This document shows positions 10,701 through 21,434 of a stretch of 64,000 nt of DNA, one piece after another. The translations under genes and the position numbers were made by a program. Each line of letters begins with the position of its first letter. Position 1 is the stretch's first letter. The notes beneath the pieces were generated by a model that was given only the letters and a program-made list of their open reading frames with translations, did not search any database and was not told the DNA's origin. Origin of the DNA: Agriotes lineatus. Taxonomy: Eukaryota > Arthropoda > Insecta > Coleoptera > Elateridae. The DNA lies in assembly GCA_940337035.1 (NCBI GenBank), contig CALNHX010005830.1:1-64000 (forward strand), written 5' to 3'.

Positions 10701-13144
10701 CACTGGAAATTTCAGCCAATGAATTTGTTGGATTCAGTAGATACTCAGTGTGTATTTGGAAGTCGTGGCCAAAATCATTTTCCTAAAATCATGCCAATTT
10801 TTCGTTAGATGTAAAGTTTGTAAGAATTATTGAAGAGAAGACTAGTCTAACTAACAGTATTACTATCCGTTGAGCGTAAATGAAAATGTTTTTGTTCAGT
10901 TTTGCCTAAATGAGAGTGAGTAAAAATCAATCAAAAAGCTTGTTATCTACTATCGGTTTATAGTCGTATCTGTTTATATACTGGACGAGTGCATGATTCA
11001 CAATTGTTTAAAAAAATTGAAGGAAAGATTCTTTGGCTTGAACATAAGAAAGAATCTTGGGTTTGTCTCCGTGCTTCATTATGAAGTTTGTTTGTTGCAG
11101 ACAGCGACTGCTGTGGTCAAATAGCCAAAATTCTACTTACAATTTTGCCTCTGGAAAGGAAAAATCACCCACTTTCATAAAATTGCAAATGTTGGTAACA
11201 TATTAGAAACATTTACAATTTATTGTTGTAATTATGAATTACATAATCAATTGACAAAGTTACCTACCCTGATACTCATAATAAGTAGATTATTTGTAAA
11301 AACTGATATAGTTATCTCGAAAAATTGCCCCCCTCCCCCCCCCCAATTCTGAAGGTTGTAACTCCATAACGAAGCAAAATTGGGCACATATCTATGGAAA
11401 CTTTTTTCTAATTTTGATTACTAAATACTTGTTCGAAGAAAAAATTTAATACCCATTTAACATATATAATATTTAATTACTTAATATTTGAATACCCTCC
11501 ATAATTAAATGCTATTGTAAAATTATTTACATATTTCTTAAGTACTTCAATATTTCTTCAGTATTTAGATAGTGCTAAATGTAAACAGACTAGAAAAGCT
11601 TTTCAATAGTAATATAATGTTAATATAGTTTTTAACAGTTAAATAATTTTTCCGAAATAAATTCAAAGTTCACAATTTCCTTTCATTCGAATAGTAATCG
11701 TTGTGGTGAATGCACAGCTTAGATATTGTTTTATTAATATTTCGGCAAAAAAAGCGTCAACATTCTGCATTTGTTTGCAGAAAGAACAACAAATGAAAGT
11801 AACACCGTGTTAATTAGTTGGCATGCATTTTTCTACATCTATAGTATACAAATTTGGTAAATACGTACACTTACATCATTGAGGCAAGAATTCGGTTTGT
11901 TGGTTTGGCAATCATTTGATAGTAACCACTCCTGTAAAGATTTTGTTTGTGAACCCTTACCAAGTGTCCATAGTTATAAAGGATAATGGTAAACAAGAAA
12001 TTTATTTCTTTACATGACTTACCCAAGTTCTTTGTTTCTTGTATTCATTACTTGGGGTGGACCTAATGTGTTCAACATTATCATTGCTAAATGCCATTTC
12101 GTTAACAAACACTTTTTTCTGTACAGGTTTTTTCGAATCTGTGATTAAAAAGAAGTATTAATTGATATTTTCGCGCGTAACATGCAAACGTTGAGCAAAT
12201 TGTTATGTTACGATAACGTTTTGCAAAGAACATCTGTAGGAATTATTTTGAACATAACTAGCATATTAATGGTTTGAAGTCGCGTTGGTAGCCTCTCTTC
12301 TAGTACATGCTATTTTTGACATACTTTGTAGTTAATTTGAAAAATGTACTTATTTAATACACATCTGCATAATTTGTTTGCTATAATTTAGCAGTTAGAT
12401 GCATAGATAACATATTGCGATTATATATAAATTGCAGTATTCTTCAAATGCTTTCTAATTGTGAAACCAACTACTGTATTATTTGATATAATGTTGAGAT
12501 AAAATTCTAAATAACTATTACGTTTTTTCACAATCAACAGAAAAAAGTTTAAAGTATACAAATTGAAGTTTACCTTCTCAAAGAGCGTTAAGTCTCAATT
12601 AAGGTATCGTAATTTTAAAAACACTCAGAAGTCTAAAAAATAAGTCCATAAGCCGTCCTGCTTTTCATAAAGATTCTAAAAATATGAAAATGTGAGTTAC
12701 TCATGTTTCATCTCACGAAATTTACGTGTCAAAACTAAAAATATTTCCGTGAGCAATATTAATCAGGAATTCAATTGGTCAATTTATTTGAAAAGAATAG
12801 TAAAATTAAACAAACATCTTTTAAAAATTAGGAGCCGATAATTAAATTATAAGATGCTGCAATTATCTGTTGATCAATTTTAATGCTAATGTTAACCTTT
12901 TTCAAGTTTTTATCCTTTAGTGGCATTAAGTGCACTTAACAATTTATGAATTTAGCAAAATAGAGTACTCACCGTTATCCGTACTTTCTGAGTTACGACC
13001 TTGTGCAATCGCAAGTTGCGTTAAAATCATTCCCCTTGTTTTAGGGATAGGCGCTCCAAATTTGTCTTTTAATTCACTGGAAATATGTGTGATATAATTA
13101 AGCAGTTTAAATTTCTTTATCACTTACTTTCTCGCTTTCGGCAT
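7766..13144 (-). CDS. Seven-exon zinc-finger / tyrosine-recombinase-like protein, 940 aa
   Basis: Exons on the minus strand: 13128-13144 (ATG), 12973-13076, 12023-12138, 11875-11931, 10432-10782, 8757-10330, 7766-8369. Every intron is GT-AG, phases agree at all six joints, and the total is 2823 nt. Residues ~230-248 carry CxxC-x9-H-x3/4-H; ~300-319 carry CAHC...H...C. The region ~560-740 matches the layout of tyrosine recombinases: NRRRIGD (box I Arg, ~582), GGKGSRP (~629), SNRLRKQIAT (box II, with Asn in place of His, ~701-704), FMGHT (His ~730) and THQDYY (Tyr ~738/739). A SANT-like helical end follows (VRWTEKQKQI, ~870). Family resemblance is to Crypton-type recombinases and their domesticated relatives; this is from memory. 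It may be a host gene or an intron-bearing element. It is the only clearly intact multi-exon gene here. Confidence 0.8.
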
Positions 13145-15479
13145 AATATTAAACCTTACTTTTGCACTAATTAATACAACCACCCTTTATTAAATCACGT
13201 TATGAAAGTGCACAAGCAAAACATCTGCGGAATTGTCAGCGCACTGAACGATATTGCACCGTATGCATTATACTGTAGATGTAGACAAAATATATTATTG
13301 CACGTACACCTAAAGGCCTCCAGTAAATCTGGCAACGTTTTTTGAGGCTAATCCGCACGTTCAGTATGTATTAGTATACACAAATGAGGCAGTTGCGGAC
13401 TATGTATTTATGGAGGAGAACAAGTACTACAGACATAGTAAGTTTGTATAAAAACAAATTGAAAAATCTTTACCCCTCTCACTTTGCCCTTGTAAAGTGC
13501 AACCTAGGGAGTCTAAAAAAGATAAATATACATTTATATTACCGCTTATTCTAGCGGAGCTGAGGACGCCCTGTCTATGTGAGGAGGCGAACAAGATACA
13601 AATGCACGTATATATTGCAATGACCCTTAACGTAATAATATTTGTAGGTTTATAATTAATTTGATAAATAAAAAGAGTCACCACACAATATTTGATTTAA
13701 TTCTACCACTTGCTAAAATCAAACTAACTGATTAATTTATTTCGTTGGGTACGCCAAATTTGTGAATTACTCTTATGGTAGTTTGCCCTTTATCTAATCC
13801 ATTCATCTGATTTCCTAACTTCGCTAGCTCAATTTTTAACAGAGACATGAAATTAAAACTCACAATCTCAGGTGTTGGGTTCCTGACTTTCCTAGTTAAA
13901 AATTTTACGGTACGCCTCTGAAAAGTAGGCAGATTGACCTGAAATGTAGGCGTAATGTGCCGTTGTTAAACTGAAATGTCAATTCTATCAAACCAAGTTC
14001 GAGTTACCATCAGCTCGCGTTTGAAATTGATTTATCAACAATTAAATGAACAAATTTTACGGTAAGATTTTTAATAATTGCCTTCAAGTGGCGTCTCTGT
14101 ATTCTTTTGTTTTCCAGATCGTTATTGGTGCATTTTTAAAGAGGACGCTAAAACTCGTTTGTTTCTGGGGCTCCAACTGACGATTTTAATTGCAAATCCT
14201 GGGAAAACACTTCGCCATCCACGGGAACTGTTATGATTTTCGTGTTCTCCAGGTCGTAATTTAGTTATGCTCAAATTTTCACACCGATCGCGCGAGTCGA
14301 AATTTTAAAATCCACTAACCTCACTTTGTAGTCTTGTCGGGACCGCCTTTTTATGCTGATTCTGGCTAAGATCTTGCTCCCCGGGCGGCTCGTGATGCTG
14401 GGCTGTGTTCTGGCCTGATGTGTGGAGCTGCCGGAAAAATCCTGCCACTCTATGCCTTCCCACGATGCTGCTCACTGATGTCGCAGGAATTCTCCAACTG
14501 CCGAACCTGCCTCGGAACGCCAAAAACTCAAATACCTGGAATCTCTTGCCTCCAATTGTGCTGATACACTCGAATTCGCTGATTACGATGGTGCTATTTA
14601 TTTTTTTATACGTTTATGCCTTCTATGAAAAAACTTTAATTAAAGTCAGAGCAAATTCAGATAGCTTTCACCAATTTATTTTAAACAATTGCTATCCTTC
14701 GTTATTGACAAAACACTGTCTACAGATTTGAATTGTAGGAAATCAACCAGGTACAAAAACATAACTTATACTCTAATTTAACAAATTTTATCAGTCAATT
14801 ACAAAATTCTTATGTACTAAAATTATTGTCCTTTGAAATTGTTAATTTCTCAATGTTTTTTAATGCGCCACTCACTTCATTTTTATAACACTTAAATGCC
14901 CATTGTTTATCACTGCACTGACTAGTTTTTTAATCCACCAACATTGTCTAATTTCTTGCTTATTTGAATTCCATCTAATTTCTTGCCATTGCAATCTCTT
15001 CAAATCCCCAAGTCTTGTATTTTCATGTCATAAATGACTTGCCTGGCTTTTCTATGTTCCTTGCCTTATTCTTCTAGTCATTCTTGTTCTCACCTTTATT
15101 AAAAATGTTCATTTGCTATCCATTCTCTAATAACTTTACTTTCTACGCTTCCATTTTTAAGCTGTGTCTAACTTGAACTTCTTGTGCCAGTTCTTAATTA
15201 ATTTTAGATTCGACTTTTAGTTTGTGCAAATCTATTATATTACGATTAAAATTATATTGCTAAACCCAATACACGGAATTTGAGCTTCCATATTTCTGTG
15301 TCTATTCAATTACAATCAATTTCATTGGCGAATTATACCAGTGTTAATATGATTTGGCAATTTATGTGAATTTTCTCAGATGCTTGCATTATTACCACTC
15401 TGTGCTTTAATGATTTAATTTGTCATTTGCTTGTGCTGCAATCAGAGCCGATTTGAGGGCTAAATACCATCGCAATATA
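13145..15479. other. No gene recognised; promoter side of the 7.8-13.1 kb gene and unclassified DNA
   Basis: The first few hundred bases upstream of 13144 should hold the 5' UTR and promoter of the minus-strand gene; no convincing TATA box was seen. A moderately GC-rich patch at 14100-14560 contains short open frames on both strands without recognisable motifs. 14590-15440 is T-rich. Confidence 0.5.
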
Positions 15480-15492
15480 TATATATATATAT
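15480..15492. repeat. (TA)n tract
   Basis: Short TA run just before the Penelope-type terminal repeats. TA tracts also border PLE-A. Confidence 0.85.
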
Positions 15493-15493
15493 T

Positions 15494-15900
15494 TCACAGC
15501 TCGGTGGTTACTACACAAGGCGAAGAATTTGACTGGGAAAGGGGTTATAGTCAACACCAATCTCAGTACTTGGGCAACGATTACAAGAGCTATTAATGGT
15601 TTGTTGAAATAAAACCACTTGATGCTAAGGTCGACAAGTTTCGAAATATATTTATTCCATTCTCAAGACCTAACAACTTGCGGCACAAAACCGAAAAGGC
15701 ACATGTAGTTCACAAAACATGTGACTAGATTTCAAATTTTAAATTTACAAAAGCAGTACAGCGAATGCAGCATATCACACAACAAAAGTTATGCTAGATT
15801 TTCCTGTCACCAGGTTACATGTTAAAAATCCACAAATACATTTAAAATTAATTAATTAGTACAATTTTTATTAGTTTTAAGCCATAATGGCCGTCAATTT
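15494..15900 (-). mobile_element. Penelope-type terminal repeat, diverged copy (PLE-B)
   Basis: It begins with CACAGCTCGGTGG and contains GACTGGGAAAGGGGTT, CTCAGTACTT and GGTTTGTTGAAATAAAACCA, all of which recur in the PLE-C arms, with clear divergence between the two. No protein-coding part was seen. The hammerhead-like fold on its minus strand sets the orientation and links it to Penelope pseudo-LTRs. Confidence 0.65.
15628..15671 (-). ncRNA. Hammerhead-like ribozyme fold, PLE-B
   Basis: Minus strand: AGGTC, core TTGAGAAT, stem II GGAATA/TATTTC (one G-U pair), GAAA, short stem III ACTTGT, C, then GACCT closing a 5 bp stem I. The core again has U3 and A8 where canonical hammerheads have C3 and G8, with one extra base before stem II. 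Confidence 0.55.
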
Positions 15901-15918
15901 GATAAAATTGATATATAT

Positions 15919-16897
15919 AGGAAGATAAATTTTGACTGGGAAAGGGGTTGAACTAACGCCGTTCTCAGTACTTTGGCAAAATAAGAGCTAATAATGGTTT
16001 GTTGAAATAAAACCACTTGTTGATAAGGCCAACGTTTCGATCTTTATTTGAGATCTTTATCAAGACCTGTAAGGAGGAAATCACATATAAGAGGCGATGT
16101 TTAACATTGTTATTGAGATCTTACCTAACAACTTGCGGTAATTCACCAAAAAAAGCACATGTATTGCACAAAACATGTGATAAGATTTTCAATTTTACAA
16201 AACAGCAGTTGAGCGAGACTTGCATGTTGTTACTTAACACTAACGTACAGCTACAGTACATGTCGCCAGGTTACATATTAAAAATTATACAAGCACATTT
16301 AAAATTAAGTAATTATTGGTTTTAGGCCAGCATGGCCGTCAATAGCTGATAAGAAATGTTGAAACCCGACAGCAATGCAGGAAATTTTAGGAAACTTTGC
16401 GCAGGTGGCGATAGTTTGCCGCGCATGCACTTTACGTTAGGCGTCCGAGTTAATACAGGGACGATCAAATTGGAAAAAAAATGTTCACTAACACTGCAAA
16501 AGATGACCTTTTATCTCAGTACTCCACTTGTCGGAATGTCCTGCTGTTTTGGTTACTCCTAAAGAGGTTTTCTGACATTATTTTTGTAGCCCCGCAGGTG
16601 CACGGGTGTCACGAGGTGTTGAACGCATTTAATTGAAAAATCCTCTCGTTTCGTGCGGCTGCTGGCTTCTACGTGCGTTAAGCCACAATTTTTAAGTAGG
16701 TGACTGCTTCAAGCCTCTTCTCCCTGCTGATCTTCTCGTGGAAATGCAACGTAATTTGTAACAGAGTCATATTTTTTCACAGCTCGGTGGTTGTTACACA
16801 GGAAGATAAATTTTGACTGGGAAAGGGGTTGAACTAACGCCGTTCTCAGTACTTTGGCAAAATAAGAGCTAATAATGGTTTGTTGAAATAAAACCAC
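15919..16897 (+). repeat. Left arm of ~980 bp inverted repeat
   Basis: Pairs base for base with 16924-17903; for example GGAAGATAAATTTTGACTGG near 15920 is complemented near 17885-17903. Confidence 0.9.
16026..16068 (-). ncRNA. Hammerhead-like ribozyme fold, PLE-C left arm
   Basis: Minus strand: AGGTC, core TTGATAAA, stem II GATCT/AGATC, GAAA, palindromic ACGT stem III, T at the cleavage position, then GGCCT. Stem I is 5 bp with one U-G pair. U3/A8 core as in PLE-A and PLE-B. Confidence 0.55.
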
Positions 16898-16923
16898 GAA
16901 ACGAAACGTTGGCCTTATCAACA

Positions 16924-17903
16924 AGTGGTTTTATTTCAACAAACCATTATTAGCTCTTATTTTGCCAAAGTACTGAGAACGGCGTTAGTTCAACCCCTTT
17001 CCCAGTCAAAATTTATCTTCCTGTGTAACAACCACCGAGCTGTGAAAAAATATGACTCTGTTACAAATTACGTTGCATTTCCACGAGAAGATCAGCAGGG
17101 AGAAGAGGCTTGAAGCAGTCACCTACTTAAAAATTGTGGCTTAACGCACGTAGAAGCCAGCAGCCGCACGAAACGAGAGGATTTTTCAATTAAATGCGTT
17201 CAACACCTCGTGACACCCGTGCACCTGCGGGGCTACAAAAATAATGTCAGAAAACCTCTTTAGGAGTAACCAAAACAGCAGGACATTCCGACAAGTGGAG
17301 TACTGAGATAAAAGGTCATCTTTTGCAGTGTTAGTGAACATTTTTTTCCAATTTGATCGTCCCTGTATTAACTCGGACGCCTAACGTAAAGTGCATGCGC
17401 GGCAAACTATCGCCACCTGCGCAAAGTTTCCTAAAATTTCCTGCATTGCTGTCGGGTTTCAACATTTCTTATCAGCTATTGACGGCCATGCTGGCCTAAA
17501 ACCAATAATTACTTAATTTTAAATGTGCTTGTATAATTTTAATATGTAACCTGGCGACATGTACTGTAGCTGTACGTTAGTGTTAAGTAACAACATGCAA
17601 GTCTCGCTCAACTGCTGTTTTGTAAAATTGAAAATCTTATCACATGTTTTGTGCAATACATGTGCTTTTTTGGTGAATTACCGCAAGTTGTTAGGTAAGA
17701 TCTCAATAACAATGTTAAACATCGCCTCTTATATGTGATTTCCTCCTTACAGGTCTTGATAAAGATCTCAAATAAAGATCGAAACGTTGGCCTTATCAAC
17801 AAGTGGTTTTATTTCAACAAACCATTATTAGCTCTTATTTTGCCAAAGTACTGAGAACGGCGTTAGTTCAACCCCTTTCCCAGTCAAAATTTATCTTCCT
17901 GTG
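16924..17903 (-). repeat. Right arm of ~980 bp inverted repeat
   Basis: Reverse complement of 15919-16897. The short centre (16898-16923) reads GAAACGAAACGTTGG..., a second truncated terminal end. Confidence 0.9.
17751..17793 (+). ncRNA. Hammerhead-like ribozyme fold, PLE-C right arm
   Basis: Same fold as 16026-16068, now on the plus strand because it lies in the other arm of the palindrome. Confidence 0.55.
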
Positions 17904-17947
17904 TAACAACCACCGAGCTGTGAAAAAATATGACTCTGTTATATATA

Positions 17948-20098
17948 CAGGGTGATTTTAAAATGTTTCGCCAAACTTCGGGTATTGTTCTATACACCAA
18001 GGCAAGTAAAAAAGTCCATATAAACATGTGTCCGAAAATCGCGCGTTTCCAAGTTATGAGCAATTTTTGATTTATTTATTTTTTATATCCCACTTTTATT
18101 TGCAATCTATACAAAGTACATTCAGCAAATGTTTTGTAAAAATGGCATGTAGAAGAATGTTCAGTAGCAATCTCCTGTAACAATTGGATTTTCTCTGGTA
18201 TGTGAATTAGGGAAAAATAGAACTTAAATACTAATCCTTAAAACTAGAACTAGCTTAAATAATAATAAGATTAAAATCTGGTAGCCAAATCATTGGGCAG
18301 GTGTCGTTGTAATCTCCTATTGATTATGGGCTGGTTTTGAAGATTCGCTGCTAAAAGGATGGACACTAAGCCGCGCACTGTACACTGTACACTCAAGCGT
18401 CTGATTTCTTCTTTGACCGTTTGCCAAACTTTGAGGTATTACTCTACACACCAAGGCAAATAAAAAAGTCCATATAAACATGTTTGAATTGTGAATTTGG
18501 GAAATCTAACCTTCTTCAGAGTAGATGTTCGATATGTCCACCACCCATCTCCACACAGACGTCTAATCGCCGTCTCAATGACTGTCTTACTCTTTCAAAA
18601 ACGCCTGGCATTCCTCTAACAGTTTGACAGGCATCGTTAACACGCTGCTTTAACTCCTCTACTGTATTAATGGGGGTGGTGTACACGAGGCTTTTTAAAT
18701 ATCCCCAAAGGAAGAAGTCCAACGGATTAAGGTCTGGGGAGCGTGGCGGCCATGGAATAGGCCCACCTCGGCCTATCCACTGCTCGCCAAAAACTTGCGA
18801 TAGGTGCTGCCTCACAAGTATAAGGAAATGTGGTGGAGCACCATCATGCATAAACCACATTCCTTGGCGTAATTGTAAAGGCACATCCTCTAAAAGGCCT
18901 GGGAGTTCATTTTCCAGAAAATCATGGTAATTCGCACCTGTCATCCGATTCGGCAAAACGTAGGGTCCTATTAGGCAATCTTCTACGATACCTGCCCACA
19001 CATTAATTGAAAACCGATGTTGATTTCTTGATTCATAAACGGCACGGGGATTTTCATCTGCCCACATATGAGTATTGTGGAAGTTAGTAATACCATCTCG
19101 TGTAAATCCCGCTTCATCGGTAAACAGAATTGAATTCAGGAAAAGTGGATTATCAGCACATTGTTGCAGAAGCCACTGGCAGAACTCAGCTCTTGCAACA
19201 TAGTCCGTAGGGGCAAGACTTTGAACCCGTTGAACATGATACTGGTACAATTGCTGCTCATGTAATATTTTCCAGATAGTGCATTGGGAGACTCCCTCCG
19301 CCACTGCAATCCGTCGTGTACTCACTCTTGGGTCATCTTCTATTTGATGTAACACTCGTTCTTCTAACTCAGGAGTACTCACCCACCTTGGTCTACCTTG
19401 TCCTATTGTGCTTGGTCTTGCTGATCCACTTTCACAGATATTCGAATGAATTCTGCTAAACATACTTCTTTCTGGAATTCTTCGGTTGGGAAACCGCTCT
19501 TCATACAAACGACGTGCCTCTCTGGTATTTCCATGGGCCCAACCATACATAAAATGCATGTCTGCTAATTCTGCATTTGTGTACATTTTGATACGACGCC
19601 TAACTGTTTTTTGTTTGATTTTGACAGGAAGTATTCCAGCCACCTTGATATTTTTTAATAGTTTACGATTTATTTCTCAAATTCATGGTTTGTGCCCAAC
19701 ACAGTTATTCGCAAGGACCTCCAAATCTCAACGGTCAAAGAAAAAATCAGACGCTTGAGTGTACAGTGCGCGGCTTAGTGTCCATCCTTTTAGCAGCGAA
19801 TCTTCAAAACCAGCCCATAATCAATAGGAGATTACAACGACACCTGCCCAATGATTTGGCTACCAGATTTTAATCTTATTATTATTTAAGCTAGTTCTAG
19901 TTTTAAGGATTAGTATTTAAGTTCTATTTTTTTTATATAGATTGCAAATAAAGTGGGATATCAAAAAAAAAAAATCAAAAATTGCTCATAACTCGAAAAC
20001 GTGCGATTTTTGGACACATGTTTATATGGACTTTTTTACTTGCCTTGGTGTGTAGAACAATACCCCGAAGTTTGGCGAAACATTTTAAAATCACCCTG
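17948..20098 (-). mobile_element. Mariner element (DD41D type) with long inverted ends and TA duplication
   Basis: The ends read CAGGGTGATTTTAAAATG and its complement, with TA on both sides (17946-17947 and 20099-20100). The inverted repeats extend several hundred bp inward: the segment around 18290-18400 is complemented around 19740-19830. The left arm has an extra stretch around 18100-18230. It also has a second partial copy of the outermost terminal sequence at about 18421-18482. One intact transposase lies between. The insertion sits in the TA tract closing PLE-C. Confidence 0.9.
18516..19586 (-). CDS. Mariner transposase, DD41D, apparently intact
   Basis: The ATG at 19586 gives 356 aa, the usual size for mariner transposases; the open frame continues 19 codons upstream without another ATG. 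The N-terminal ~110 residues are the helix-turn-helix DNA-binding region (REARRLYEERFPNRRIPE, then STRRIAVAEGVSQCTIWKIL). Catalytic motifs: FTDEAGF, FMHDGAPPHF and PPRSPDLNPLDFFLWGY. Exactly 41 residues separate the second Asp (in HDGA) from the Asp of NPLD, which places it with DD41D (rosa-like) mariners rather than classic DD34D. It would cut and paste the element at TA sites. No frameshift or stop was seen. Confidence 0.88.
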   Translation of the reverse strand: MYTNAELADMHFMYGWAHGNTREARRLYEERFPNRRIPERSMFSRIHSNICESGSARPSTIGQGRPRWVSTPELEERVLHQIEDDPRVSTRRIAVAEGVSQCTIWKILHEQQLYQYHVQRVQSLAPTDYVARAEFCQWLLQQCADNPLFLNSILFTDEAGFTRDGITNFHNTHMWADENPRAVYESRNQHRFSINVWAGIVEDCLIGPYVLPNRMTGANYHDFLENELPGLLEDVPLQLRQGMWFMHDGAPPHFLILVRQHLSQVFGEQWIGRGGPIPWPPRSPDLNPLDFFLWGYLKSLVYTTPINTVEELKQRVNDACQTVRGMPGVFERVRQSLRRRLDVCVEMGGGHIEHLL

Positions 20099-20281
20099 TA
20101 TATATATATCTGCATAAGAATACCAAGTTACTTAATAATCCTCAAGGAACTTAAATCTATTATTAAGAAAAATATTAATATATGTTTTTAATAATTACTA
20201 TTACTATATTACACACTACATAGATACTTTGTTACAATTACCAACAAAAACAGTAAACAAATTAATGTACATTTTATAATA

Positions 20282-20876
20282 TTAGCTCTTAAACAATTGA
20301 TTAAGCTGACTTTTAAAGTGCTGTATTTTCTTGGTTTGGTTAATATGTTCTGGTAACCTATTGTAATCTACTATTCCTTTGAAAAATACTGAATTTTTTG
20401 TGAGACTTTTCCTCTTGTAACTAAGCATAAAATCTCTCTTATGTCTAGTTTCATAACTATGTACCTCATTAAAACCAGTTATGAGTTCTGTAAGGTATTG
20501 TGGAACCTCACCCATTTTTATTTTTTGTACAAAAACCAAAGTATAAATTTTAGCTAGTGTCCTTACATCTACCCAATCCAACCTCTGCAACATATCTCTA
20601 ATACTGGTGTATCTATTACAAGTCAAAATTATTCGCATGGCTTTATTCTGTAATTTTTGTAATCTCATTAAGTCCTGTTCCTGTGCTGTATAAATAATTG
20701 TTGCTCCGTATAGGAAATGGGGAGAATTATTGTATTAAAAACTGTTTTTCGCGCATCTACTGATAAATAGCTGCTGCACCTACTTAGGACTCCTATCTTT
20801 TTAGCAATTTTCTTGCAAATATAATTTATATGATCCTTAAATTTTAATTGTCTATCCACTACAAATCCCAGGTAAG
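20282..20876 (-). pseudogene. LINE1 ORF2, C-terminal RT fragment
   Basis: Reads YLGFVVDRQLKFKDHI, then KIAKKIGVLSR, then LQKLQNKAMRIIL, RDMLQRLDWVDVRT and a terminal LPEHINQ...FKSQLNQLF: the end of the RT domain and thumb of a Jockey/CR1-type LINE. A frameshift near 20668-20690 splits it. Palm motifs upstream are gone; the fragment begins at the border with unclassified DNA near 20876. Confidence 0.8.
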
Positions 20877-21434
20877 GTGAGGTGGGGTAAATGCAACATA
20901 GTTGGACTTTATATTAATCAGAATAATTTTTCCAATATTTGTTTTTAATGTACAAAGGAATATAAGCTCTCTATACACTTCCAAATGAAATGTCCATCAG
21001 AAAATCTTATCAGATTAAAATGAAAAATTATATACAACTTTTTTAAAATGATGTAAACATGTTACATTTGCCCAAAAAATGGGGCAAATGTAACAGTGGC
21101 CTACTACAAACAGGTGACAACAGATAGGAATGTGTATGGGGTAAATACAAAAGTAGTTCCCTTTGAACAAAAAATGCTGCAAAAATTATGAGAATATCTT
21201 GATAAACAAAAAAGTTATAAACTTTTTCTTGAAATGATTACGAGCAAGACTAAATTTATTAATTTTATTTATTCAAAATTAGCTTGTATTACAATGTTCC
21301 TGAATGGAATAGGCACTTAGTTATAAAAAATTAAAATAATGTAACACTTGAAAACTTAAAAAATACTTAAATTATTTATTATAGAAAACAAAGTAAAAAA
21401 AATTATTTATTATATAAAACTTCTGACGTTGAGA
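20877..21434. other. Unclassified insertion with a GGGGCAAATGTAAC hairpin
   Basis: Replaces the RT palm of LINE1. It begins GAGGTGGGGTAAATGCAAC and holds a perfect 13 bp stem (GTTACATTTGCCC 21061-21073, GGGCAAATGTAAC 21082-21094) plus another GGGGTAAATAC near 21140. Repeated G-run-plus-spacer motifs near an end resemble the pogo element at 40.8 kb, so a pogo-type end is possible. No coding sequence. Confidence 0.4.

Larger units (their letters stand above)
15917..17935. mobile_element. Penelope-type non-coding cluster in a giant palindrome (PLE-C)
   Basis: Left arm 15919-16897 and right arm 16924-17903 are near-perfect reverse complements (about 980 bp each). The centre is ~26 bp of truncated terminal sequence. 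Within each arm the same ~97 bp terminal sequence occurs twice as a direct repeat (15919-16016 and 16801-16897), so each arm is a terminal repeat, a non-coding body and a second terminal repeat. No RT or endonuclease is encoded, so this is a non-autonomous or gutted element. The right side ends in a TA tract into which the mariner inserted. Confidence 0.75.

Noticed and set aside
13427..14731. Short open frames on both strands (85, 72 and 108 codons)
   Set aside because: No motif, no splice context, overlapping opposite frames; likely chance.
16017..17802. Paired ORFs (102, 71, 62 and 64 codons) in the PLE-C palindrome
   Set aside because: They are mirror images produced by the inverted arms and lack any RT or nuclease motif.
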